DNA of 64,000 bases from Belnapia mucosa (GCF_016775475.1 NZ_JAEUXJ010000001.1:186001-250000); one strand, 5' to 3'; positions 43,088 to 51,748 are shown, counted from the first letter of the stretch. The notes: generated from the sequence alone by a model not told the origin. Numbers and translations: made by a program.

Positions 43088-43989
43088 TCTTCGGCGAGGC
43101 CGAGGAAGCGCAGCACCTCGGCCCGCACCGGCGCCACCGGCCGCAGCAGGCCGGCGAAGGCGCCGATGGTCATCACATGCCCGACCTGCGGGTAGTAGTG
43201 CTCCTCCACCCGATGGCCGGCGGCCCGCAGCGCCGCCGCCAGCCGCGCGGTATTGGCCGGCCGCACCGTGTCGTCGTCGAGCCCCGTCGCCAGCAGCATC
43301 GGCGGCGCGCCCGGCCCGACATGGTTGATCGGCTGGGTATCCGGCCAGCCGACCTCGGGCCCGAAGATCGCCTGCAGCCGCTTCCCCGTCAGCGGCAGGA
43401 AGTCATAGGGGCCTGAGAGGCCGATCGCCCCGGCCAGGTCGCGCCCCGGCTGCAGCCCGACCGCGCCCAGCCAGCGCCCGTCCAGCGCCAGCATGGCGGC
43501 GATATAGGCCCCGGCCGAATGCCCCATGAGGAAGAGCCGCGCCCCCGGCGCCCGGTCGCGCACCCAGCGCACCGCCCGGGCCGAATCCTCGAGGAAGGCC
43601 GGATACCCCGCCTCGGGCCAAAGCCTATAGGCCGGGATCGCCACCCGCACCCCGCGCCGCGCCAGGACTGTGCCGAGGAAGCGGTAATCGGCCGGGCTGC
43701 CGCTGTCCCAGCCGCCGCCATGCAGGAAGACCAGCACCGGCGCATCCAGCGCAGGCTCCTCCGGCTCATAAAGGTCGAGGGTGAGGCGATCCGTATAGGG
43801 GACGTTCCGCTCCACCCGCACCCCGCCCGCGGAGGCGAGGCCGTTCAGCAGATCCGCCCCGGAGCAGCCGCCAAGCAGCAGGAGCAGGGCGAGGGCGAGC
43901 GATCGCGAAATGCGATCAATCGCTCGTCGAAACTCGTTGGACGACAGGGCCGGGGAGGGGCTTCGATCGGGGCAACAGGGTGGAACCAT
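43084..43989 (-). CDS. alpha/beta hydrolase lipoprotein (esterase)
   Basis: 301-residue hydrolase with an N-terminal hydrophobic stretch and lipobox (LALALLLLLGGC, Cys near 42), so it is probably lipid-anchored. The HGGGWDSGS oxyanion motif, nucleophile GHSAGAYIAA, Asp in GLDDDTVRPA and His in YPQVGHVMT make a complete triad of the hormone-sensitive lipase/carboxylesterase type. The long n-region before the lipobox is unusual. It starts 6 bp after the LysR stop with a TAGGAC site, so both may be cotranscribed. Confidence 0.88.
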   Translation of the reverse strand: MVPPCCPDRSPSPALSSNEFRRAIDRISRSLALALLLLLGGCSGADLLNGLASAGGVRVERNVPYTDRLTLDLYEPEEPALDAPVLVFLHGGGWDSGSPADYRFLGTVLARRGVRVAIPAYRLWPEAGYPAFLEDSARAVRWVRDRAPGARLFLMGHSAGAYIAAMLALDGRWLGAVGLQPGRDLAGAIGLSGPYDFLPLTGKRLQAIFGPEVGWPDTQPINHVGPGAPPMLLATGLDDDTVRPANTARLAAALRAAGHRVEEHYYPQVGHVMTIGAFAGLLRPVAPVRAEVLRFLGLAED

Positions 43990-43995
43990 GATGTC

Positions 43996-44895
43996 CTATG
44001 CGGCCGGCCCGGCAAGGGCCGCTTCCAGCAGGCCAATGAAGGCCATGGCAGCCGGCGAGAGCCGGCTTCCCCGCAATTGCACGATCCCCACTTCCCGCAC
44101 CAGCGGCGGATCCGTGATCGGCAGCACCCGCAGCCCGGCCGGGCGCCGCCGTGGCAGGGCCAGTTCCGGGATCACCGCCACCCCCAGCCCCTGGGCCGCG
44201 AGTGCGATCGCCGTCGCCGGCATCTGCACCTCGCAGCGGGGATCGAAGGAGGTGCCGATGCTGGCCGCCGCCTCCTCCACCATCGCCCGCATGGTGTTGG
44301 TGCCGCTGGTGATCACGATCGGCAGCCGGCCGAGCGCCGCGAGCGGCAGGCTGCGCGCACCCTTCGGGACCAGGCGCGGCACGGCCAGCGCCAGGATCGC
44401 CTCCTCCCGCAGCGGGGTGAAGCTGAGGCTCGGCGCATGGGCCGGGCGCGGGCCGATGCCGAATTCCAGATCCTGCCGCCGCACCCCTTCCAGCACCGCC
44501 GCCTGCGGCATCTCCCGCACATGCATCCCCACCTGCGGATATGCCCGGTGGAAGGCGGCGAGCAGCGGCGGCAGCACCGTCTCCGCGATATGCGGCGGGC
44601 AGCCGAGGGCGAGCCGCCCCGCCTCCATCGCCGCCGCGGCCCGCACCCGGCGCAGCCCCGCCTCCAGCTCGGCATTGGCGCGGCGGGCATGGGGCAGCAG
44701 CGCCTCGCCCTGCGGGGTCAGGCCGACGGCCCGGGTGGTGCGGTGGAAGAGGGGCGCGCCGAGCTGCCCCTCCAGCTCCCGCACCTGCAGGCTGAGCGCG
44801 GATTGCGAGCGGCCGGACAGCTCCGCCGCGCGGCGGAAGCTGCGGTGCTCGGCCACCAGCAGGAAGGCGTTCAGCAGCTTGAGGTTGACGGGCAT
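43996..44895 (-). CDS. LysR family transcriptional regulator
   Basis: 299-residue regulator. The winged helix-turn-helix is at 1-60 (LLNAFLLVAEHRSFRRAAEL, SQSALSLQVRELEGQLGAPL, FHRTTRAVGLT). The remainder is a type 2 periplasmic-binding-like effector domain. It is divergent from the CitE/HpcH-CoA-transferase operon with start codons only 12 bp apart, so it is the obvious candidate regulator of that operon, sensing a pathway acid or CoA-linked intermediate. Confidence 0.93.
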   Translation of the reverse strand: MPVNLKLLNAFLLVAEHRSFRRAAELSGRSQSALSLQVRELEGQLGAPLFHRTTRAVGLTPQGEALLPHARRANAELEAGLRRVRAAAAMEAGRLALGCPPHIAETVLPPLLAAFHRAYPQVGMHVREMPQAAVLEGVRRQDLEFGIGPRPAHAPSLSFTPLREEAILALAVPRLVPKGARSLPLAALGRLPIVITSGTNTMRAMVEEAAASIGTSFDPRCEVQMPATAIALAAQGLGVAVIPELALPRRRPAGLRVLPITDPPLVREVGIVQLRGSRLSPAAMAFIGLLEAALAGPAA

Positions 44896-44907
44896 GGAGG
44901 GCGCAGC

Positions 44908-45849
44908 GTGACATCGCAACGAGAGGCCGTCGAGGCCAGGGCAGCGCGCCCGCAGCGGAGCGAGCTGTCGGTTCCGGCGACCTCCGGCCGGTTCTTCGCC
45001 AAGGCGGCGGCTAGCGCGGCGGATGCCATCGTCCTCGACCTTGAGGATGGCGTGGCACCTGGCCGCAAGGAGGAGGCGCGCGCCGCCGCCATCGCCGCCC
45101 TGAACGAGGTGGATTGGGGCCCGCGCATCATGTCGGTCCGGGTGAACGGCATCGGCACGCCCTGGTGCCATCGCGACATCATCGAGGTGGCCGAGGCCTG
45201 CCCGCGCCTCGACCGCATCGTGCTGCCCAAGGCCGGCGAGGCTTTCGATATCCGCTTCCTCTCCACGCTGCTCGATGGTGTCGAAGCGGCGACCGAGCGT
45301 CCGCGCATTGGCATCGCCGCGCTGGTCGAGACCGCGAAGGGCGTGGGACGCGCCGAGGAGATCGCCGAGGCGCATCCCCGTGTCGAGACGGTGATCTTCG
45401 GCCTCGGCGACTACATGCGGGAGATGCGGACGCCGGATACGGTCGTCGGCCTGCCCAACCCGGATTACGCGCTGGCGGGCGCCGCCAACGACCAGTGGCA
45501 TTACGCGCTGGCCCGCATCGCCAATGCCTGCCGGGCGGCGGGCGTGCGGCCGATCGATGCCGTCTATGCCGATTTCCGCGACGCGGCAGGGCTCCGCGCC
45601 TCGGCCATCCGCTCGCGGGCGCTCGGCTACGAGGGGAAATGGGCGATCCACCCCGACCAGATCGACCCGATCAACACGGTCTTCTCGCCGGATGAGGCGC
45701 GGATCGCATGGGCCAGGAAAGTGCTCGGGGTGTTGGCCCGAGCAGAGGCGGCAGGCGCCGGCGCGGCAGCGGAGGATGGAATGATGGTCGATGCGGTGCA
45801 TGCGCTGATGGCGCGCGACATCCTGCGGCAGGCGGGGCTGGCGGCATGA
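44908..45849 (+). CDS. CitE/HpcH family CoA-ester lyase
   Basis: 313-residue TIM-barrel protein of the citrate lyase beta/HpcH-HpaI family. Motifs: AADAIVLDLEDGVAPGRKEE, RVNGIGTPW, RIVLPKAGE, metal Glu in ALVETAKGVG and Asp in GLGDYMREM, then IHPDQIDPINTVFSP. Family members cleave or form malyl-, citramalyl- or methylmalyl-CoA type esters with Mg2+. The start is GTG with a GGAGGGCG site, which lies just outside the LysR start. The stop overlaps the CoA-transferase start (ATGA). First gene of a six-gene operon. Confidence 0.9.
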   Translation: MTSQREAVEARAARPQRSELSVPATSGRFFAKAAASAADAIVLDLEDGVAPGRKEEARAAAIAALNEVDWGPRIMSVRVNGIGTPWCHRDIIEVAEACPRLDRIVLPKAGEAFDIRFLSTLLDGVEAATERPRIGIAALVETAKGVGRAEEIAEAHPRVETVIFGLGDYMREMRTPDTVVGLPNPDYALAGAANDQWHYALARIANACRAAGVRPIDAVYADFRDAAGLRASAIRSRALGYEGKWAIHPDQIDPINTVFSPDEARIAWARKVLGVLARAEAAGAGAAAEDGMMVDAVHALMARDILRQAGLAA

Positions 45850-47051
45850 GCGAGCTGACGATGCCAATGGCCGGCGTGAAGGTGCTCGACATCGCCACCT
45901 TCCTCGCCGCGCCCTTCGCCGGCACCATCCTCGCCGATTTCGGCGCGACGGTGCTGAAGATCGAGCATCCGAAGCTCGGCGACCCGATGCGCGCCTTCGG
46001 CACGCCGACGGAGTGCGGCGACACCCTCGCCTGGCTGAGCGAGGCGCGGAACAAGCAGTGCATGACGCTCGACCTCCGCCACCCGGAGGGTGCCGCGGTG
46101 TTCCGCAAGCTGATCGCGCAATCCGACGTGCTGCTCGAGAATTTCCGCCCCGGCACGCTGGAGAAGTGGGGGCTCGGCCCCGATGCGCTGCGGGAGATCA
46201 ACCCGAGGCTCGTCGTGCTGCGGGTCAGCGCCTATGGCCAGACCGGGCCGCGGCGCGGCCTGCCGGGCTTCGCCCGCGTGGCGCATGGCTTCGGCGGGCT
46301 CAGCTTCCTCGCCGGCGAGCCGGACGGTAAGCCCGTCGTGCCCGGCTCCACCTCGCTCGCCGACTATCTCTCGGGCATCTGGGGCGCGCTCGGCGTGCTG
46401 ATGGCGCTGCGCGTCGCCGAGCGCACGGGGCAGGGGCAGGATGTCGATATCGGCCTCTACGAGAGCGTCTTCCGCCTGCTCGACGAGATCGCGCCGGCCT
46501 ATGCCAAGACCGGCTTCATCCGCGAGCGCATGGGCGCCGACGTGCCGACCGTGGTGCCGCACGGCCATTGGCAGACCAGCGAAGGCCGCTGGGTGGCGAT
46601 CGCCTGCACCAGCGACAAGATCTTCGCCCGTCTCGCCGAGGCCATGGGCCGACCGGAGCTGACCGCGCCCGACCGCTTCGAGAAGACCGCCCAGCGCATC
46701 GCCAACCGCTCGGAGGTGAACGGCATCGTCGCCGACTGGGCGGCGGGGATGACGATGGAGCAGCTCGGCGCTGCCTGCGACGCCGCGGACGTGCCCTGGG
46801 GCCCGATCAACAGCATCGCCGACATCTTCGCCGACCCGCATATCGCGGCACGCGAGAACATCCTGCGCGTCATCGACGAGCGGGCCGGCGAGCTGGCGCT
46901 GCCGGCGCCGGTGCCGCGGCTGACGGAGACGCCGCCGACATTCCGCCATGCCGGGCGGGCGCGCGGCGCCGACACGCAGGACATCCTGAGCAATTGGCTG
47001 GGCATGGTGGCCGAGGACATCGCCGCGCTGCGGCAGTCCGGCGCCATCTAG
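45846..47051 (+). CDS. CaiB/BaiF family (family III) CoA-transferase
   Basis: 401-residue CoA-transferase. The start (MAGVKVLDIATFLAAPFAGT), VLKIEHPKLGDPMRAFG, NKQCMTLDLRHPEG and the likely catalytic Asp in GSTSLADYLSGIWGAL are as expected of the family. It would activate the operon's acid substrate with CoA taken from a donor thioester. It is coupled to the CitE-like lyase upstream (ATGA); the flavin monooxygenase follows after 16 bp. Confidence 0.93.
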   Translation: MSELTMPMAGVKVLDIATFLAAPFAGTILADFGATVLKIEHPKLGDPMRAFGTPTECGDTLAWLSEARNKQCMTLDLRHPEGAAVFRKLIAQSDVLLENFRPGTLEKWGLGPDALREINPRLVVLRVSAYGQTGPRRGLPGFARVAHGFGGLSFLAGEPDGKPVVPGSTSLADYLSGIWGALGVLMALRVAERTGQGQDVDIGLYESVFRLLDEIAPAYAKTGFIRERMGADVPTVVPHGHWQTSEGRWVAIACTSDKIFARLAEAMGRPELTAPDRFEKTAQRIANRSEVNGIVADWAAGMTMEQLGAACDAADVPWGPINSIADIFADPHIAARENILRVIDERAGELALPAPVPRLTETPPTFRHAGRARGADTQDILSNWLGMVAEDIAALRQSGAI

Positions 47052-47067
47052 GCCAGGGAGGAATGAC

Positions 47068-48423
47068 ATGAACCGCACGATCAAGATGGTGGGCTTCCTG
47101 CAGGCGCAGAATTGTTCCATCGCACCCGGCTCCTGGCGGCATCCCGCCGCGGCGACGGATTTCCTGACGCCGGACTACTTCACCCGCGTCGCGCGCATCC
47201 TGGAGGAGGGCAAGTTCCACCTGGCCTTCTTCGACGACCGGCTGGCCATGCCCGATATCTATGGGCGGGACCATGTGGCAGCCGTCGAGAACGGCATCCG
47301 CGTCGTCAAGATGGACCCGGCGACGATCCTCGCCGTCATGTCGCAGGTGACGAGCCGGCTCGGCCTCGGCGGCACCTATTCGACGACCTATTACGAGCCG
47401 TTCCATGTGGCGCGGCTGTTCGGCACGCTCGACCTGATGACGCGGGGCCGCGCGGCCTGGAACGTCGTCACCTCGCTCAATGACAGCGAGGCGGCGAATT
47501 TCGGCCGCACCGAGCATCTCGAGCACGACCTCCGCTACGACCGCGCCGATGAGTTCATGGAAGCGGTCATGGGCCATTGGGATAGCTGGGACGACGACGC
47601 CATCCTGCTCGACAAGGAGAGCGGCCGCTTCGCCGATGCGTCCAAGGTCCGGCCCGTGCGCTACGAGGGCAAGTTCTTCCGCACCCACGGCCCGTTGCCG
47701 GTACCGCGGAGCCCGCAGGGCCATCCGGTGCTGATCCAGGCCGGGCAGTCCGGCCGCGGCCGCCGCTTCGCCGGGCGCTGGGGCGAGCTGATCTTCGTCG
47801 TCTACCCGAATATCGAGGCGGGGAAGAAGCAATATGCCGACCTCAAGCGCGCCGTCGCTGAATCCGGCCGCAACCCGGACGAGGTGACGGTCGCCCCCGC
47901 CGTCTATGTCAACGTCGCCGAGACCGAGGCGCTGGCCGAGGAGAAGCGCCGCTTCACCGAGGCGCTGGCGACGGCGGAGGACGGCGTGGTGCTGCTCTCC
48001 GAGGCGCTCAATTTCGACTTCGCCTCGAAGCCGATGGACGAGCCCTTCACCGATGCGGAGCTCGCCGGCCTCTCCTGGGGCGGCTTCAAGGACCGCATCG
48101 TCATGCTGAGCGGCAAGCAGAACCCGACGGTGCGCGACTTCGTCACTTTCTCCGGCCGCGGCACCACACGCGAATTCCCCAATTTCACCGGCACGCCGAA
48201 GCAGGTGGTGGACCAGATGCAGACTTGGTTCGAGGGCCGCGCCTGCGACGGCTTCGTCCTCGTCGCCTCTCAGAATCCCGGCTCCTTCGAGGATTTCACC
48301 CGGCTGGTGGTGCCGGAGATGCAGCGGCGCGGCCTGTATCACAAGGACTATGCCGGCAGCACGCTGCGCGAGAATCTCGGCCTGCAACGGCCGCAACATG
48401 GCGAATGGAGGAAGGCACAATGA
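47068..48423 (+). CDS. LLM class flavin-dependent monooxygenase (NtaA/SnaA/DszA family)
   Basis: 451-residue bacterial luciferase-like protein. The start MNRTIKMVGFLQAQ, HLAFFDDRLAMPD, TRGRAAWNVVTSLNDSEAAN, and GHPVLIQAGQSGRGRRFA are characteristic of the NtaA/SnaA/SoxA subgroup, which uses FMNH2 and O2 to hydroxylate or cleave C-N, C-S or similar bonds in nitrilotriacetate, pristinamycin or dibenzothiophene sulfone. The reductase that supplies FMNH2 is not in the operon. It links to the TctC gene by an ATGA overlap. The substrate is unknown. Confidence 0.92.
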   Translation: MNRTIKMVGFLQAQNCSIAPGSWRHPAAATDFLTPDYFTRVARILEEGKFHLAFFDDRLAMPDIYGRDHVAAVENGIRVVKMDPATILAVMSQVTSRLGLGGTYSTTYYEPFHVARLFGTLDLMTRGRAAWNVVTSLNDSEAANFGRTEHLEHDLRYDRADEFMEAVMGHWDSWDDDAILLDKESGRFADASKVRPVRYEGKFFRTHGPLPVPRSPQGHPVLIQAGQSGRGRRFAGRWGELIFVVYPNIEAGKKQYADLKRAVAESGRNPDEVTVAPAVYVNVAETEALAEEKRRFTEALATAEDGVVLLSEALNFDFASKPMDEPFTDAELAGLSWGGFKDRIVMLSGKQNPTVRDFVTFSGRGTTREFPNFTGTPKQVVDQMQTWFEGRACDGFVLVASQNPGSFEDFTRLVVPEMQRRGLYHKDYAGSTLRENLGLQRPQHGEWRKAQ

Positions 48424-49397
48424 GGAAGGCGATTCTCGGCCGGCGGGGGCTGGCCGCGGCCGGCATCGGGTTGCTTGCCGCGCCCGCGGTGCGCGCACAG
48501 GGCAATTGGCCCGAGCGCACGGTGCGCCTTGTCGTCGCCTATGCGCCAGGCGGCGGCACCGACCTCACCTCCCGCGCGATGGCGGAGGCGCTGACCGCGC
48601 GCCTCGGCCAGACCTTCGTCGTCGAGAACCGGCCGGGCGCCAATGGCATCGTCGGCTCGGAGGCCGTGGCGCGCAGCTCGCCCGATGGCTACACCTTCGT
48701 CACCGTCACCAGCACCCATGTGATGAACCGCCACATGGTGCCGAACCTGCCCTTCGACCCGACGAATGACTTCACCCCGATCGCGCTGATGGCACGCTAC
48801 CCGCTGGTGCTGATGGCGAATACAGACGCGCCTTTCAAGGACGTCCCGAGCCTCATCGCCTATGCCAAGACGCGGCCGAAGGGCGAGATCGCGCAGGCAA
48901 CCTCCGATGCGCAATCCTCCTACGCCGCCAATCAATTCGCCAAGGCCGCCGGCATCGACCTGACCGAGGTGCCCTATCGCGGCAGCGGCGCCTATCTCGG
49001 CGACCTCACCGGCGGGCACCTCAAGCTTGCCTGGGGCAGCACGGCGACGGCCATGCCGCTGCTGCCGGGCGGCAAGGTGAAGGTGATCGCCGTCACCTCG
49101 CCGGAGCGGTCCGGCTTCCTGCCGGACAGCCCGACCCTCGTTGAATGCGGCCTGCCCGACTGCACCTTCATCGGCTGGGTCGGGATCTTCGGCCCGGCAA
49201 AGCTGCCGGTGGAGATCGCCCGCCGCTTCAACCGCGCCTGCGTCGAGGTCAGCGCGACGCCCGCCATGCAGGAGAAATTCAGGGCCATGGCCTCAGACCC
49301 TGCGCCGATGGATTTGGAGGCGCTGGCCGCCACGCTGCGCGACGACGACGCCCGCTGGGCCAAGGCCGCCAAGGAAGGGTTGTTGCCCCGCCAATGA
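48420..49397 (+). CDS. tripartite tricarboxylate transporter (Bug/TctC) substrate-binding protein
   Basis: 325-residue periplasmic binding protein with a Tat-like signal (LGRRGLAAAGIGLLAAPAVRA-Q). Family motifs are WPERTVRLVVAYAPGGGTDL (carboxylate-binding loop), RLGQTFVVENRPGANGIVGS, SPDGYTFVTV and VPYRGSGAYLGDLTGGHLKL. Such proteins bind di- and tricarboxylates and similar acids, and may act without their own TctA/TctB, which are absent here. Placed inside a catabolic operon, it probably reports or delivers the operon's substrate. Confidence 0.93.
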   Translation: MRKAILGRRGLAAAGIGLLAAPAVRAQGNWPERTVRLVVAYAPGGGTDLTSRAMAEALTARLGQTFVVENRPGANGIVGSEAVARSSPDGYTFVTVTSTHVMNRHMVPNLPFDPTNDFTPIALMARYPLVLMANTDAPFKDVPSLIAYAKTRPKGEIAQATSDAQSSYAANQFAKAAGIDLTEVPYRGSGAYLGDLTGGHLKLAWGSTATAMPLLPGGKVKVIAVTSPERSGFLPDSPTLVECGLPDCTFIGWVGIFGPAKLPVEIARRFNRACVEVSATPAMQEKFRAMASDPAPMDLEALAATLRDDDARWAKAAKEGLLPRQ

Positions 49398-50749
49398 AAA
49401 CCTTCACCATGCTCTCGACGAGCGGCATCCTCGGCTATGGCTATGCCGAGGAGTCGCTCCGCATCGGGATGAGCCGCCAGCCGCAGGTTATCGGCTGCGA
49501 CGGCGGCTCGACGGACCCAGGGCCGCACTATCTCGGTGCCGGCACCTCCTTCTGCTCGCGCCTCTCGGTCAAGCGCGACTTCCGGCTGATGCTGCAGGCG
49601 GCCGTCGCCGCCGGCATCCCCTGCATCATCGGCACCTCGGGCGGGGCAGGGGGCGAGCCGCATCTGCAGAGCATGGCGGCGCTGGCGCGGGAGATCGCGC
49701 GGGAGGAGGGCCTGTCCTTCCGCATGGCGCTGATCCATGCCGAGCAGGACAAGGCGATGCTCGGCAGCCGCCTCGACCGGACGAAGCCGCTGGCGAAGCT
49801 GCCGCCGCTCGACGCGGCGACGATCGACCGCGCCACGCGCATCGTCGGCATGATGGGGCCGGAGCCGATCGCCCGCGCGCTCGATGGCGGCGCGCAGGTG
49901 ATCCTCGCCGGCCGCAGCAGCGACCCGGCGCAATGGGCCGCCCCCGCCATCCGCGCCGGCATGGCGCCGGCGCCCTCCTGGTATGCCGGCAAGATGCTGG
50001 AATGCGGCGCCGAGCCGACGACGCCGAAGGAGCCGGACTGCCTGCTGGTGACGATCGAGGGCGATCACCTGGTCTGCGAGCCGCCCAACCCGATCCGCCG
50101 CTGCACGCCGCTCTCGGTCGCCAATTTCGCGCTGCATGAGAATTCCAGCCCGACCCACCATGTGGAGCCGGGCGGCCTGCTCGACACCTCGGACGTCACC
50201 TTCACCCCCGTCTCCGACCGCGCGGTGCAGGTCGCCGGCATGCGCTGGACTCCGGCCGAGACCTACACGGTGAAGCTGGAAGGGGTGGAGCTGGCCGGCT
50301 ACCGCGCCATCACCATCTGCGCCACGCGGGACCCGGTGCTGATCGGCCAGATCGACGACTACCTCGCCACGCACCGGGCCAAGGTCGAGGCCAAGGCCGC
50401 CTCCTTCGGCGTCTCGGCGGAGCGCTACCGCATGGCCGTCCGCGTCATCGGGCGGGATGCGGTGATGGCGGGGTGGGAACCGGTGAAGTCCGTCTCCTCG
50501 CACGAGCTCGGCTTCGTCATCGAGGTGCTGGCCGACGAGCAGGAGGTGGCGAATGCCGTGCTCGCCATGGCCCGCACCAGCCTGCTGCATGCCGACTTCC
50601 CCGGCCGGCTCTGCAAGGAGGGCAACATGGCCTTCCCCTTCTCGCCGTCCGACATTCCGCTCGGCGAGCTCTACCGGTTCAGCATCTTCCACACCCTCGC
50701 GGTGGACGACCCCTGCGCCCTCTTCCCCATCGAATACGAGAGCGTGTGA
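49394..50749 (+). CDS. AtuA family protein (DUF1446, acyclic terpene utilisation)
   Basis: 451-residue protein of the AtuA/DUF1446 family. Typical stretches are STSGILGYGYAEESL, IGCDGGSTDPGPHYLGAG, IIGTSGGAGGEPHL, ILAGRSSDPAQWAAPAIRAG, and CLLVTIEGDHLVCEPPNP. In Pseudomonas, AtuA lies in the citronellol/geraniol operon, but its reaction is not, to my knowledge, well defined. Many homologues are beside a DUF4387 protein, as here. ATG 49394 overlaps the TctC stop, and the stop overlaps the next start (TGATG). Confidence 0.88.
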   Translation: MKTFTMLSTSGILGYGYAEESLRIGMSRQPQVIGCDGGSTDPGPHYLGAGTSFCSRLSVKRDFRLMLQAAVAAGIPCIIGTSGGAGGEPHLQSMAALAREIAREEGLSFRMALIHAEQDKAMLGSRLDRTKPLAKLPPLDAATIDRATRIVGMMGPEPIARALDGGAQVILAGRSSDPAQWAAPAIRAGMAPAPSWYAGKMLECGAEPTTPKEPDCLLVTIEGDHLVCEPPNPIRRCTPLSVANFALHENSSPTHHVEPGGLLDTSDVTFTPVSDRAVQVAGMRWTPAETYTVKLEGVELAGYRAITICATRDPVLIGQIDDYLATHRAKVEAKAASFGVSAERYRMAVRVIGRDAVMAGWEPVKSVSSHELGFVIEVLADEQEVANAVLAMARTSLLHADFPGRLCKEGNMAFPFSPSDIPLGELYRFSIFHTLAVDDPCALFPIEYESV

Positions 50750-51060
50750 TGCCCCGGATCCGCGACATCGCCCAGATCTGCAAGAGCAAGAATGCCGGGC
50801 CCTTCATGGTCACGATCGACGTGCTGTTCGAGGACCCGGCCTTGTACCGCCGGGTCAAGGCGACCGGCGTGCTGAGCGCCGCGCTCTTCGCCCGGCTCTA
50901 CGGCGTGGCGGAGGGGGATGTGCTCTTCACCCCCTACGACACCGCCTCCGCCTTCAAGGCGACGCTGCCGCGCCTGGTGCCGGCCGGCGACTTCGGCGAC
51001 ACCGATGTCTACGGCGCGCAGCAGCATGCCCCGCTGCTGGATGTGGAGGTGCCGCTTTGA
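50749..51060 (+). CDS. DUF4387 family protein (AtuA partner)
   Basis: 103-residue protein with the DUF4387 pattern: RDIAQICKSKNAGPFMVTID, FEDPALYRRVKATGVLSAAL, TPYDTASAFKATLPR and GDFGDTDVYGAQQHAPLLDV. The family is uncharacterised and travels with AtuA/DUF1446, sometimes fused to it, so a complex is likely. The conserved KNAG and FGDTDVYGAQQHA segments look like functional sites. It is the last gene of the operon, followed by palindromic repeats. Confidence 0.85.
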   Translation: MPRIRDIAQICKSKNAGPFMVTIDVLFEDPALYRRVKATGVLSAALFARLYGVAEGDVLFTPYDTASAFKATLPRLVPAGDFGDTDVYGAQQHAPLLDVEVPL

Positions 51061-51139
51061 CTTGTCATGGCCAGCCCTGACCCGGCCATCTCGCCGCGGG
51101 GCCAGGATGCGCGGGTCAGGCCCGCGCATGACGGAATAA
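51061..51139. repeat. two REP-like palindromes downstream of the operon
   Basis: ATGCGCGGG/CCCGCGCAT (51107-51115 and 51121-51129) is a perfect stem with a TCAGG loop. About 40 bp earlier lies an imperfect palindrome (GTCATGGCCAGCCCTGACCC, 51064-51083, continuing GGCCATC). Both resemble the widespread alphaproteobacterial palindromes built on GTCATG...CCCGCGCAT. They lie between convergent genes and could act as terminators or transcript stabilisers. Confidence 0.6.
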
Positions 51140-51748
51140 TCAGCGCCACTCCCGCAGGATGACCTCCGTCGTCACCGCCTCCACCTGCTGGCCGTAGCGT
51201 TCGTTGTAGAGCGTCAGCAGCGCGTCATGCGTGCGGTCGGAGGAGCTGCACAGCGCGTCGGTCGGGATCACAACCCGGTAGCCGAGATCGACCGCACCAA
51301 GCACGGCGGCGAGGACGCAGACATCCGTCTCCGCCCCGCTGATGATCAGTGTCTCGATCCCCCGCTTCTGCAGGCGCGGATGCAGCGTGCCGCAGACCCA
51401 GGGCGAATAGACCGCCTTGTCGAAAACCTCGGCCGGCGGGACCAGCCGCGCGAGCGGCGGCATCAGGTCCAGCGCACCCTCCGGCAGCTGCTCCCGTGTC
51501 ATCTTGGGCCAGCGTTCCCAGTAGCGGCGCCAGGTGCCGGTGCCCTCGCCGGGGCGGGCGGCGGGGATGAAGCGGGTGAAGATGGTGCGGTCCGGATGGG
51601 CGGCGGCCAGCCGCTCCACCATCGGCACCACCCGCTCCATCCAGGGCGTGTGCCATTCCGTATGCCCGGCAAAGAGATTCTGCATGTCGATGCAGAGATG
51701 CAGGCAGCGTTCGTCCAGCGGTCCGTAATGGAGTTCATCTTGTGCCAT
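51140..51748 (-). CDS. isochorismatase family cysteine hydrolase
   Basis: 202-residue hydrolase. The catalytic Asp (HLCIDMQNLFAG), Lys (VFDKAVYSPW) and Cys with its cis-peptide turn (ISGAETDVCVLAAVLGAVDL) are present. It lacks the Asp-x-His-x-His metal site of nicotinamidases, so despite being next to nadE it is more likely to hydrolyse an amide, biuret-like compound or vinyl ether. It lies 36 bp downstream of nadE on the same strand. Confidence 0.88.
   Translation of the reverse strand: MAQDELHYGPLDERCLHLCIDMQNLFAGHTEWHTPWMERVVPMVERLAAAHPDRTIFTRFIPAARPGEGTGTWRRYWERWPKMTREQLPEGALDLMPPLARLVPPAEVFDKAVYSPWVCGTLHPRLQKRGIETLIISGAETDVCVLAAVLGAVDLGYRVVIPTDALCSSSDRTHDALLTLYNERYGQQVEAVTTEVILREWR

Noticed and set aside
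51140..51748. Nicotinamidase assignment because of nadE next door
   Set aside because: The metal-binding Asp-x-His-x-His motif of nicotinamidases is absent, so only the isochorismatase-like fold is claimed.
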